64,000 bases of DNA from an uncultured Paracoccaceae bacterium. Lineage in GTDB: Bacteria; Pseudomonadota; Alphaproteobacteria; Rhodobacterales; Rhodobacteraceae. The stretch is from positions 208,756-272,755 of the forward strand of contig CANKYO010000008.1 of NCBI GenBank assembly GCA_947488175.1, read 5' to 3'. The first letter of the stretch is position 1, and each line of letters opens with the position of its first letter. Of this stretch, positions 16,884-24,254 are shown piece by piece. The notes beneath the pieces were generated by a model that saw only the letters and a program-made list of their open reading frames with translations, searched no databases and was not told the DNA's origin. The position numbers and the translations under genes were made by a program.

Positions 16884-17726
16884 TCAGTTGCTCATGGATC
16901 GCACGAAAGACTTTTGAGCTTTCCAACCATGCCTTTTAGCCGCCTCCGCATTTATGACAGCGTGCCTGTTTAAGAGGTGTGCAACTGGCCCAATCAATTC
17001 CGCTATCTCCATGACGTCACCGTGTTTCAAAACCACACCGGGACCAGCCAACTTAGCCGCCGCTTCACCTACCTCGTCGAGTGTGACGACTCCTTCCTCG
17101 GATGCGTTGAACACCTGTCCTTGAGGTGGGTGCATCAGGAAATAGGCGATAAGCGCTGCGAGATCGTCCACGTGGACAACGGACCATCGCCAGTTATCCT
17201 TTGGAATTGGCACTTCTCCTGCCTTGAGGCCATGCGCCGCCAATCGCCCGATGATCCCTCCGCCGCGACCATACACAAGGCCTGCCCGGATTATTATCGG
17301 CGAAAGTCGAGACGCAGACAAAAGTAGATTTTCTGAACGGGCTTTCGCGTTTTCTACAACTGGTTGATCTTCAGTCGCAGGTTTCGACGAAGACTGCCCA
17401 TAGACCGAACAGCCGCTCAGGTAGATCAGCGGAGACCCCTCTGACAGTCCTTGCGACAAAACCGCGAGCGCAGTCATCTCAATACTCTCGGCGTCCGAAC
17501 TGCGCGGGCCAGCAGCATAAATCGCAGCGTCACATTGACGTGCCGCTGTGAGAATTTCTTCTTTGTTGGAAAGGTCTGCGTCAACGTAATCTGATGTAAG
17601 CTTGTGCAGCCCGGCGTTGCGGCTTGCCGACCTTGAAAGTCCCAATACCGCCATACCGTTCCGTACGAGATGCTCAACAACAGAAAGGCCAACATAGCCG
17701 GTGGCTCCGAGTACCAGCACTTTCAC
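16884..17726 (-). CDS. NAD(P)-dependent epimerase / dehydratase family protein
   Basis: A 280-residue Rossmann protein of the extended/atypical SDR group. The dinucleotide motif GATGYVGLS is at residues 8-16, followed by a basic residue pair (SRSAS), a DADLSN strand and an AAGPRS segment. A catalytic-like Tyr lies in SGCSVYGQSS near residue 109. It probably acts on a small metabolite; the substrate is not apparent. The start overlaps the SnoaL-like stop by 4 nt (ATGA), so the two are coupled and lie downstream of the Rrf2 regulator. Confidence 0.82.
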   Translation of the reverse strand: MKVLVLGATGYVGLSVVEHLVRNGMAVLGLSRSASRNAGLHKLTSDYVDADLSNKEEILTAARQCDAAIYAAGPRSSDAESIEMTALAVLSQGLSEGSPLIYLSGCSVYGQSSSKPATEDQPVVENAKARSENLLLSASRLSPIIIRAGLVYGRGGGIIGRLAAHGLKAGEVPIPKDNWRWSVVHVDDLAALIAYFLMHPPQGQVFNASEEGVVTLDEVGEAAAKLAGPGVVLKHGDVMEIAELIGPVAHLLNRHAVINAEAAKRHGWKAQKSFVRSMSN

Positions 17727-18295
17727 TGAAGAGCCTCACACCCGGACATATCAGCTTCTCGCGATTCATCGGTTAGCTGCGCGACAAGTCTTTCCGCAGG
17801 AAAGACGTCCCAGTGTTCAGCCAGCTTTCCGTCTTCAATCCGAAAGATATCGACCACCTGGATTTCGAATGACCGCCCTTCCGCTTCGATACCGAAATAC
17901 GATCCGCATTGGGTTCCAGTGGCCATGTGCAAAACCCAGACACGATCCCCTTCAACGGCAATTTGATCGATTTCCGACCTGTAGTTAGGGAAAGCACTCC
18001 TGAATTCGGCCAGTGCGTCGATGAAGCCATCTCGGCCGGAGGGAACGAACGGATTATGCTGGACGTATGCCTCAGTCATCGTTTCAGATAGGTTTGTGAC
18101 ATCTCCTGAATTAAGAACTTGATCAAAGAAGGCACGGACGAGAGCAGCATTTTCATGTTCCGCCTCCTGCGCTGCGCTTGGGGTAAGGGACAGGAGCAAC
18201 ATCAGGACGCTTAAAACAGACGCTTTAGAATTTGCGGCGCTGCGAAGACTGCGATTACGGACATTTGTGTCTGCTGTAGATACATTTTTGAGCAC
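17723..18295 (-). CDS. SnoaL-like ester cyclase family protein with signal peptide
   Basis: A 190-residue protein. A hydrophobic signal segment (VLSVLMLLLSLTPSAAQ, about residues 28-44) precedes a SnoaL/NTF2-like fold: NAALVRAFFDQVLNSGD, then AYVQHNPFVPSGRDGF, the classic HNP motif of SnoaL-like proteins, and later VVDIFRIEDGKLAEHWDVF. Predicted export is unusual but not rare for the family. A start further in is possible because the signal begins late. It is transcribed with the epimerase gene, and 41 bp separate it from the Rrf2 gene. Confidence 0.8.
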   Translation of the reverse strand: MLKNVSTADTNVRNRSLRSAANSKASVLSVLMLLLSLTPSAAQEAEHENAALVRAFFDQVLNSGDVTNLSETMTEAYVQHNPFVPSGRDGFIDALAEFRSAFPNYRSEIDQIAVEGDRVWVLHMATGTQCGSYFGIEAEGRSFEIQVVDIFRIEDGKLAEHWDVFPAERLVAQLTDESREADMSGCEALQ

Positions 18296-18336
18296 AATGA
18301 GTTCCTTTCGGGTGATTGCTGAGTGGAGGTCGGTCC

Positions 18337-18786
18337 TTACGCGCGCGTCTTTGCGGGTCTCACCACTTGTTCCCGGCTGTGAATCCTTGTCGCGAGCGCG
18401 CCAATAGTCGTTTCGTTTAATCGTTCGACCAACGCGTCTTCAGCGTCTGCAAAGATGTCCCGAACAATCGGGGATATGCTGCCGCCGACAGGACATTCAG
18501 GGTTCGGGACAGCGGACGCCGTTCGAAGAATTGGCGATTTGCGAAGTGCGCAATAGACAGAGCCCAATGTGATTTGATCTGCGGGCCGTGCGAGTCGGAT
18601 ACCACCGCTCGCACCTTTCTCAGAGGTCACAACACCTGCAACCCGTAAGGCTCCGAGCACCCTTCTTACGAAGGCGTCAGACGTTCGTATGCTACCTGCA
18701 AGATTGCTTGAGGTGACGCGGATGTCGCCGGAAAGCGCCAAGGCTGCCAAAGTATGGATTGCAACGGCAAAATGGGTATCTGACAT
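18337..18786 (-). CDS. Rrf2 family transcriptional regulator
   Basis: A 149-residue winged-helix regulator starting MSDTHFAVAIHTLAALAL. The Rrf2 signature includes the VTSSNLAGSIRTSDAFVRRV helix-turn-helix and the wing SEKGASGGIRLARP. Only two cysteines are present in the region where IscR and NsrR carry three cluster ligands, so it is probably a cluster-free YwnA-like member. I chose the inner ATG at 18786 over 18825 because the fold begins there. It heads the operon with the SnoaL-like and epimerase genes and likely controls it. Confidence 0.82.
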   Translation of the reverse strand: MSDTHFAVAIHTLAALALSGDIRVTSSNLAGSIRTSDAFVRRVLGALRVAGVVTSEKGASGGIRLARPADQITLGSVYCALRKSPILRTASAVPNPECPVGGSISPIVRDIFADAEDALVERLNETTIGALATRIHSREQVVRPAKTRA

Positions 18787-18966
18787 TTCGTATCTATAGC
18801 GGACACATTTAATAGTCGCAACCACAAAAACTCTTGGTTTACTTCGTCAAGCAGCCAAACGGCACTTTATGCTGCTGCCAAAACTTGAATTCTGCCCAAA
18901 AGCAGACATTCACTCCGTCCGCAGCATTGGTCAAAATGGGCTCATTGCGGCCTTTCACCAACCGGT

Positions 18967-19000
18967 CAAGATGCTGCGGCGCGACCTGCCGTTCGCTGCA
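18967..19000 (+). repeat. Dispersed repeat R2, copy 1
   Basis: CAAGATGCTGCGG followed by CTGCCGTTCGCTGCA. It matches the ends of 37051-37093 and resembles 33562-33604. It lies in the gene-free stretch 18787-19184, where I see no gene. Confidence 0.45.
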
Positions 19001-19184
19001 AGCGCAAAATTTCCGGGTTAACCAAATCACACTGTGCGGGACGAAATGAGCTTTCGCAGCAATTGCACCAACTTCTGCTAAGGACAACTTTGGGTCGATC
19101 AGATGATCGCCATAGCGGCAATGTCCCGCTGATAGACAGTACAGCGTTCAAATCCTAAGCTGGAGAAACAGATGGGAGAGCAGC

Positions 19185-20834
19185 ATGCTCAAACGGTTGA
19201 CGGGATCGTTTTCGGTGTTCGGTTTGTTCGTAGGTTTTCTCTTTTTGTGCGCTTCGCTCACACCTTCATTGCTGCCGCGTCTGCCAATCACCCAAGGTGC
19301 ACTAAGTGGGGTCGCTTTCGCCGCGGGGTACGGCACTGGCAAGGGCTTCTACTTTCTATGGCTATGGTTGGATGGACCAAATTTCCCACCGCCCCGCCAG
19401 AAGATGGTGAACTGGGTCTTGAGCCTGATCAGTATCATGCTCGCAATGGCAACATTTAGCCGCATCGCGACGTGGCAGAACTCTATTCGGTCTTTGATGG
19501 AAATGCCGGATGTGGACACGGGCTATCCATGGATGGTGGCCGGTATCGCGTTGGGTATCGCATTGGTTTTGATCCTTGCTGCCCGCGGCATCATTTGGCT
19601 GGCGCAAAAGATCATCGGATGGCTTGGACGCGTCTTGCCGCGAAACCTGTCCATCGGATTGGGGGCCGTACTTGCGGTATTTTTGGTTTTTTCTGTGGTG
19701 AATAACTTTGTCGTGCAGACAGCATTGCGCTTTGCTGATACAGTCTTTGCGGCCACTGATCGGCAAACTGCAGAAGGGGTGACTCCGCCGACTCATGGGC
19801 TTGCCTCTGGCGGCGCAAACTCGGTTGTGACCTGGGATGATGTTGGCACCAACGGTAAGGATTTTTTGGTCACTGGCCCATCGCAGGCTGACATCGCAGC
19901 ATTCACAGGGCGTGACGCACTGGAACCTGTCCGGGTTTTTGCAGGCTTCGGATCAGGTGACGATTTCGAAGAGCGTGCACAGGCGGCGCTCGAAGATCTA
20001 ATCAATTTTGGCGGATTTGACCGATCCGTGTTGATCGTTGCCACACCAACCGGGACTGGCTGGCTCGACCCCGCTGCGGTTGAGCCAGTGACCTATATGC
20101 ATGGTGGCGACATCGCGATCGTGTCGACGCAGTATACCTATGTGCCAAGTTGGCTATCGATCATGGTCGAGCCTGACAGGTCCCGCCTTGCAGCTCGCGC
20201 GTTATTCTTTGAGGTCTACAATTATTGGACCAATCTGCCAGAAGGCGCGCGACCTAAACTCTACCTTTTTGGGCTGAGCCTCGGGGCGCTTGGGTCCGAA
20301 GCATCCGCAGATCTTGTCACTCTTTTTTCTGATCCGATTGATGGCGCCTTGTGGAGCGGCCCGCCGTTTGCCAGCACCGTTTGGGCAAGCACGACTGCGG
20401 GCCGGAATGCAGACAGTCCTGCGTGGTTGCCTGAGTTTCGTGATGGGGCGCTTGTCCGCTTCATGAATCAAGACGGGATCGCGGTGCCGGAAGGCAGTGA
20501 ATGGGGCGAGATGCGCTTGCTTTATCTGCAATATGCCAGCGACCCGATGGTTTTCTTTTCAACAAGGCTTGCATTTCGCCGCCCTGATTGGTTGGGCGAA
20601 AGCCGTGGCAGAGATGTGTCACCATTCTTTAACTGGTACCCAATCGTGACGTTCTTGCAGGTCGGCTTTGACGTGCCAATGGCCACATCAACTCCGTCCG
20701 GATACGGGCACACCTACGATGCACTTGATTACATCGAAGGCTGGCTGTCGGTCACCGATCCGCCGAACTGGACTATAAGCGATACCGAGCGCTTAAACGC
20801 GCTCTATACTGGTTTCGTCGCATCCCCGATCTAG
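19185..20834 (+). CDS. Integral-membrane alpha/beta hydrolase (Abhydrolase_9-like)
   Basis: A 549-residue protein. The N-terminal 190 residues form about four to five transmembrane helices (for example SVFGLFVGFLFLCAS, MVAGIALGIALVLILAA, IGLGAVLAVFLVFSVV). The C-terminal domain is an alpha/beta hydrolase with the nucleophile elbow FGLSLGA near residue 364. Other family landmarks are VATPTGTGWLDP, STQYTYVPSWLS and GHTYDALDYIEGW, placing it with the paired Abhydrolase_9 N- and C-domains. The start ATG follows a GGGAGAG site. It is a single gene, and the substrate, probably lipid or ester, is unknown. Confidence 0.83.
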   Translation: MLKRLTGSFSVFGLFVGFLFLCASLTPSLLPRLPITQGALSGVAFAAGYGTGKGFYFLWLWLDGPNFPPPRQKMVNWVLSLISIMLAMATFSRIATWQNSIRSLMEMPDVDTGYPWMVAGIALGIALVLILAARGIIWLAQKIIGWLGRVLPRNLSIGLGAVLAVFLVFSVVNNFVVQTALRFADTVFAATDRQTAEGVTPPTHGLASGGANSVVTWDDVGTNGKDFLVTGPSQADIAAFTGRDALEPVRVFAGFGSGDDFEERAQAALEDLINFGGFDRSVLIVATPTGTGWLDPAAVEPVTYMHGGDIAIVSTQYTYVPSWLSIMVEPDRSRLAARALFFEVYNYWTNLPEGARPKLYLFGLSLGALGSEASADLVTLFSDPIDGALWSGPPFASTVWASTTAGRNADSPAWLPEFRDGALVRFMNQDGIAVPEGSEWGEMRLLYLQYASDPMVFFSTRLAFRRPDWLGESRGRDVSPFFNWYPIVTFLQVGFDVPMATSTPSGYGHTYDALDYIEGWLSVTDPPNWTISDTERLNALYTGFVASPI

Positions 20835-21014
20835 GACTAAGAAGTCAGCAGGGAGCAGATTGCATTCTCCTTAGGTGCAGGTGGCGCGATCGGCGTGGCT
20901 AACATCCCATGACGGCCCTTCAGCAGGACGAAGCGTGTGTATTCGGGCTGACCAAGTAGCTGGGTCAGGTTCTCGATATATTTGCAGCGGTTGCTGCAAT
21001 ATGAGGAGAACGAA

Positions 21015-21214
21015 ATGGATTACTTTGTGAGTTTGGAAGTGTTGCTGCGGTCAGTCGCTGTTTGCGTGATTGATGCCGACGGCAAGCAGGTCTTTGGACG
21101 GCAAGCAGGTCTTTGAGCGTGCTGTCGCTTACGAGATTGAGGATATCGTGGCCTGCCTGGGCGATATGCTGTCCCGGCAGTGCCGGATCGGTTTGGCTGA
21201 TACTCGCTGATGTG
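21015..21214 (+). pseudogene. IS110-family transposase remnant (N-terminal DEDD part)
   Basis: An ATG behind a GAGGAG site begins MDYFVSLEVLLRSVAVCVID, the start of IS110 transposases. Reading continues as DGKQVFERAVAYEIEDIVAC only if one copy of an exact 19-nt tandem duplication (21078-21096 and 21097-21115) is removed. The duplication shifts the frame. No downstream transposase or ends remain. The rest of 20835-22114, over 1 kb, holds this remnant, repeat R1 copy B and no convincing gene. Confidence 0.65.
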
Positions 21215-21367
21215 AACAACACCTGACCGGGCAAACCGCGAACCATCCTCCGCAGAATGACCAGATCAGTCAAAAGTCAGACGTTTGTGTCACTGGCGGA
21301 GTAGACCGTTTTTGCCGCCTTGATCTCATTCCTGCCGTTCATCATCTCGCGGCGAAAGCTCCCAAAG

Positions 21368-21540
21368 AGCCCATACCGGAAGTCTTCATTTCTTGTTGCA
21401 TGCACTCGCAGCACAAAAATCGCTGCAGTTGCTCGATTTTGGCCGCTGCGATGCTACAGCGAATCCGGTCATTGGTCACTGCTGCAGCGCAAATAGTTTG
21501 TTTAAAGATCAAGTCGTGGACAAAGGTGCTTCTCAACCGT
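21368..21540 (+). repeat. Dispersed repeat R1, copy B
   Basis: Partner of 16678-16851. Both share an AGCCCATACCGGA start, CTCGCAGCA, an AAAATC-CTGCA core and a GCTGCG end at equal spacing. Confidence 0.5.
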
Positions 21541-22114
21541 CATCTCCTGAGCACCTCTCCAAGGTGTAAAAGTCTTCACGCCGTCCCAACTTTCTCCAAG
21601 CGAACGTCTCAAATAGCTGCCGCGCTCTATGCCGAGCGCGCCGGTACATTGGTGGTGGTTCTTGACCGTTGCCGCGTGAACGCCATCAGCTTGCACGTCC
21701 AACTTTTCCATTGGGACTTCGATGAAAAGTCGCACGCCGCTTACAGCTTCGCACCCTGCCGCTCTAGCAAGCGTTAGTTGCTCCATGGCAAAGCCTTGAG
21801 GGCGAGGTCGGCACCGACTTCGGTATTAAATGCACCAGCGGCATGGTGGTTGGAGAAAAGATCCAAGATACTATCCGACGATACAGAACTCCGGCTTACA
21901 CCGATTAGACGTGAATCCCTGCATTCAATTATTACTGAGCAAAATTGACAACGGTCGGCGCCGACGCTTTTCTTTCAGCAGGCGCTTTGAACCAAAAGTA
22001 ATTCGCTATGATCGATCCTAAGGACGCCTCGCTTGGGCGAAGGCATTGTCGCCTCCCAAGATCGAAACGACCCCAAGAAGACCCACAAACCGAATTAGAA
22101 CGGAGAATTCGCAA

Positions 22115-24028
22115 ATGAGATTGATTGAAAGATTGCGGGCCGACGTTGACGAACACTCGTTCGACAAGGCCATCGAAGTTGCCGGGGCAAAACTGCGCGA
22201 AGAATCGCAAAGCGGGGGCCTGGAAAGCGCCGCCGCGCCGACCGCGGATATAGATGCCACACAAGAAATGATCCGCACGGGCAAGGGGCTCGAAGGCGGC
22301 CCCGGCCCCGTCCAAAGCGGGCTTGAGGCGATCATTCTCGGCGAACTGCGCCCGGCCTGGTTTATTCGCGACGACAAGATCGTCGTCGCCGGCGATTTCG
22401 ACCGCTTAGCAGAATTTGAAAGCAACCGGATTGCGCTTGAAGCCATCGCCAAGACTGTCGGCCGCGTCGATCTTCTCAACCACGCGACGCAGGCCTATGT
22501 CGGCACCGGCTGGCTGGTCGATAAGGACATTGTGGTCACCAACCGCCACGTCGCCGAGACCTTCACGCGCCCGGCCTGGCCCAGCGGATGGGACTTTGCG
22601 ACCGGTACCTTCGGCCGCCCGCTGCGAGTCGAGATCAACACCGTGCAGCAGTTGGACACTGACCCGTCGCTGCGCCGCCCAATGACGGTCACCGAGGTTC
22701 TGTATGTCGCGGGTCAGCGCGAACCCGACATCGCCTTTCTTCGTGTCCTGCCCGACCCGGCAATAGACCCGATCCCCCTCGCCGCCACCCTTCCGGCCGA
22801 GAAAACAGCCGTGGCAGCCATCGGTTATCCGGCCTCGGATGCCACGCGCAACGATCCTGATCTGATGCGGCAGATCTTTGGCATCGACTATGACGTTAAG
22901 CGGTTCAGTCCGGGCCTCGCCAACGATTATATCGAAGACGGCGCCTTGATGCTGACGGATTACACGACGCTTGGCGGAAACTCCGGCTCGGCAGTGGTGG
23001 CGTTGGAAACGGGCAAAGCGGTCGGGCTACATTTCGCCGGCTTGTTTGGCGAAACTAACTATGCCGTGTCGGGCGACATTCTCGCCGCAACCTTGCGCTC
23101 TATGAAATCCAGCATCAGCCTTTCGGGCTTCGACGCCTTGCCCGATCATGCCGAACGCCGCAAACCCAGTCATTTCGACGGGCGGCAAGGCTATGACCCA
23201 GCGTTTCTAGGCGACGGCGCGTTGCGCGTCGACTTCCCCGATCTCGGCGGGCGCGCCGACGACGTCGCCCCAGTGGAAGCCGCCGCCGACGGCATCCTGC
23301 GCTACACCCATTTCTCGGTCATTCAGTCGAAATCGCGGCGCCTACCGATGCTGGCGGCGGTCAATATCGACGGTGCTAAAGCCTTCGCGCTCAAACGAAA
23401 AGGAAGCTGGCACACCGACGGACGGATCGACGAAGCCCATCAAGTCGACAACGTGCTGTACAAGCATAACCCGCTCGACCGCGGGCACATGGTTCGGCGC
23501 AAGGACCCCGGTTGGGGCGACAGCGAGGCTGAGGCGAAGCAAGGCGAAATAGACACGTTTATGTACACCAACTGCGCGCCGCAACACGAGGATCTGAACC
23601 AGAAGGATTGGGTGGGGCTTGAGGATTACATCCTCGAGGCGGCCGACACCAAAGATTTCAAGGTCTCGGTGATGACGGGTCCGATCTTCCGCGACAGTGA
23701 CCGGCGGCTGAAGTCACAACCGGGTGCCGAAGATGTGCAGATCCCCGAAGCCTATTGGAAACTTGCGGTCATGGTGAACGAGGCCACTGGGACGCTGAGC
23801 GCGACCGCCTATCTCTTGACCCACGGCGATTTGATCCGCGACCTGACCGAAGCGGCCTTCGTCTTCGGCGAATACAAGACCTATCAAATCAAGGTGTCGA
23901 AACTCAGCGCGCTTACAGGGTTCGATTTCAGCGCCATGTCCGCCTATGACCCGTTGGCGCCGGAACCAGAAGGACTGTTCGGACGCGCCGCGCGCCAACT
24001 CGACGGGGCCGACAGCCTCACGCTTTGA
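22115..24028 (+). CDS. Trypsin-like protease fused to a NUC1 DNA/RNA non-specific endonuclease
   Basis: A 637-residue two-enzyme protein. An N-terminal helical region (about 1-120) precedes a chymotrypsin-fold protease with His in TNRHVAE (about 145), Asp in EPDIAFL and the nucleophile in TLGGNSGSAV (about 290). A YDPAFLG linker leads to a beta-beta-alpha-metal nuclease with the DRGHM motif (about 454) and TNCAPQHEDLNQ, including the metal-binding Asn. There is no signal peptide or transmembrane helix. I moved the start from 22046 to the ATG at 22115, which has a CGGAGA site. It is paralogous to the next gene. A protease sensor that releases or activates a nuclease is an attractive but unproven reading. 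Confidence 0.9.
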   Translation: MRLIERLRADVDEHSFDKAIEVAGAKLREESQSGGLESAAAPTADIDATQEMIRTGKGLEGGPGPVQSGLEAIILGELRPAWFIRDDKIVVAGDFDRLAEFESNRIALEAIAKTVGRVDLLNHATQAYVGTGWLVDKDIVVTNRHVAETFTRPAWPSGWDFATGTFGRPLRVEINTVQQLDTDPSLRRPMTVTEVLYVAGQREPDIAFLRVLPDPAIDPIPLAATLPAEKTAVAAIGYPASDATRNDPDLMRQIFGIDYDVKRFSPGLANDYIEDGALMLTDYTTLGGNSGSAVVALETGKAVGLHFAGLFGETNYAVSGDILAATLRSMKSSISLSGFDALPDHAERRKPSHFDGRQGYDPAFLGDGALRVDFPDLGGRADDVAPVEAAADGILRYTHFSVIQSKSRRLPMLAAVNIDGAKAFALKRKGSWHTDGRIDEAHQVDNVLYKHNPLDRGHMVRRKDPGWGDSEAEAKQGEIDTFMYTNCAPQHEDLNQKDWVGLEDYILEAADTKDFKVSVMTGPIFRDSDRRLKSQPGAEDVQIPEAYWKLAVMVNEATGTLSATAYLLTHGDLIRDLTEAAFVFGEYKTYQIKVSKLSALTGFDFSAMSAYDPLAPEPEGLFGRAARQLDGADSLTL

Positions 24029-24055
24029 CGTGCGGCATCCGAATACAACACTGCG

Positions 24056-24084
24056 GGGCCTGGCCGGCTAAGACGGCCTGGCCC
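24056..24084 (+). terminator. Strong GC hairpin after the first protease-nuclease gene
   Basis: GGGCCTGGCCG (24056-24066) and CGGCCTGGCCC (24074-24084) form a stem of ten pairs with one T-T mismatch and a 7-nt loop, 27 bp after the stop codon. There is no U-run, so termination is uncertain. It suggests the two paralogous genes are at least partly separately transcribed. Confidence 0.5.
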
Positions 24085-24254
24085 GCCACTACGGTTGCGA
24101 ACCCCACGCGAAATTCGCCTTGAGCGCCGCCTTAGTCGGGCCGCACTGAATGGACTAAGTTCAACCCATGTTCTAGGGTCCTCCCAATAGTTCGTTTTTG
24201 AATTGAGCGGCAGACGCACGCCGCGGTCGAGGCCAGGACATTCGGCGGAAGGCA

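Noticed and set aside
21502..21786. 94-residue minus-strand ORF after repeat R1 copy B
   Set aside because: Codon content is plausible, but no family is recognisable and it partly overlaps repeat sequence; not enough support.
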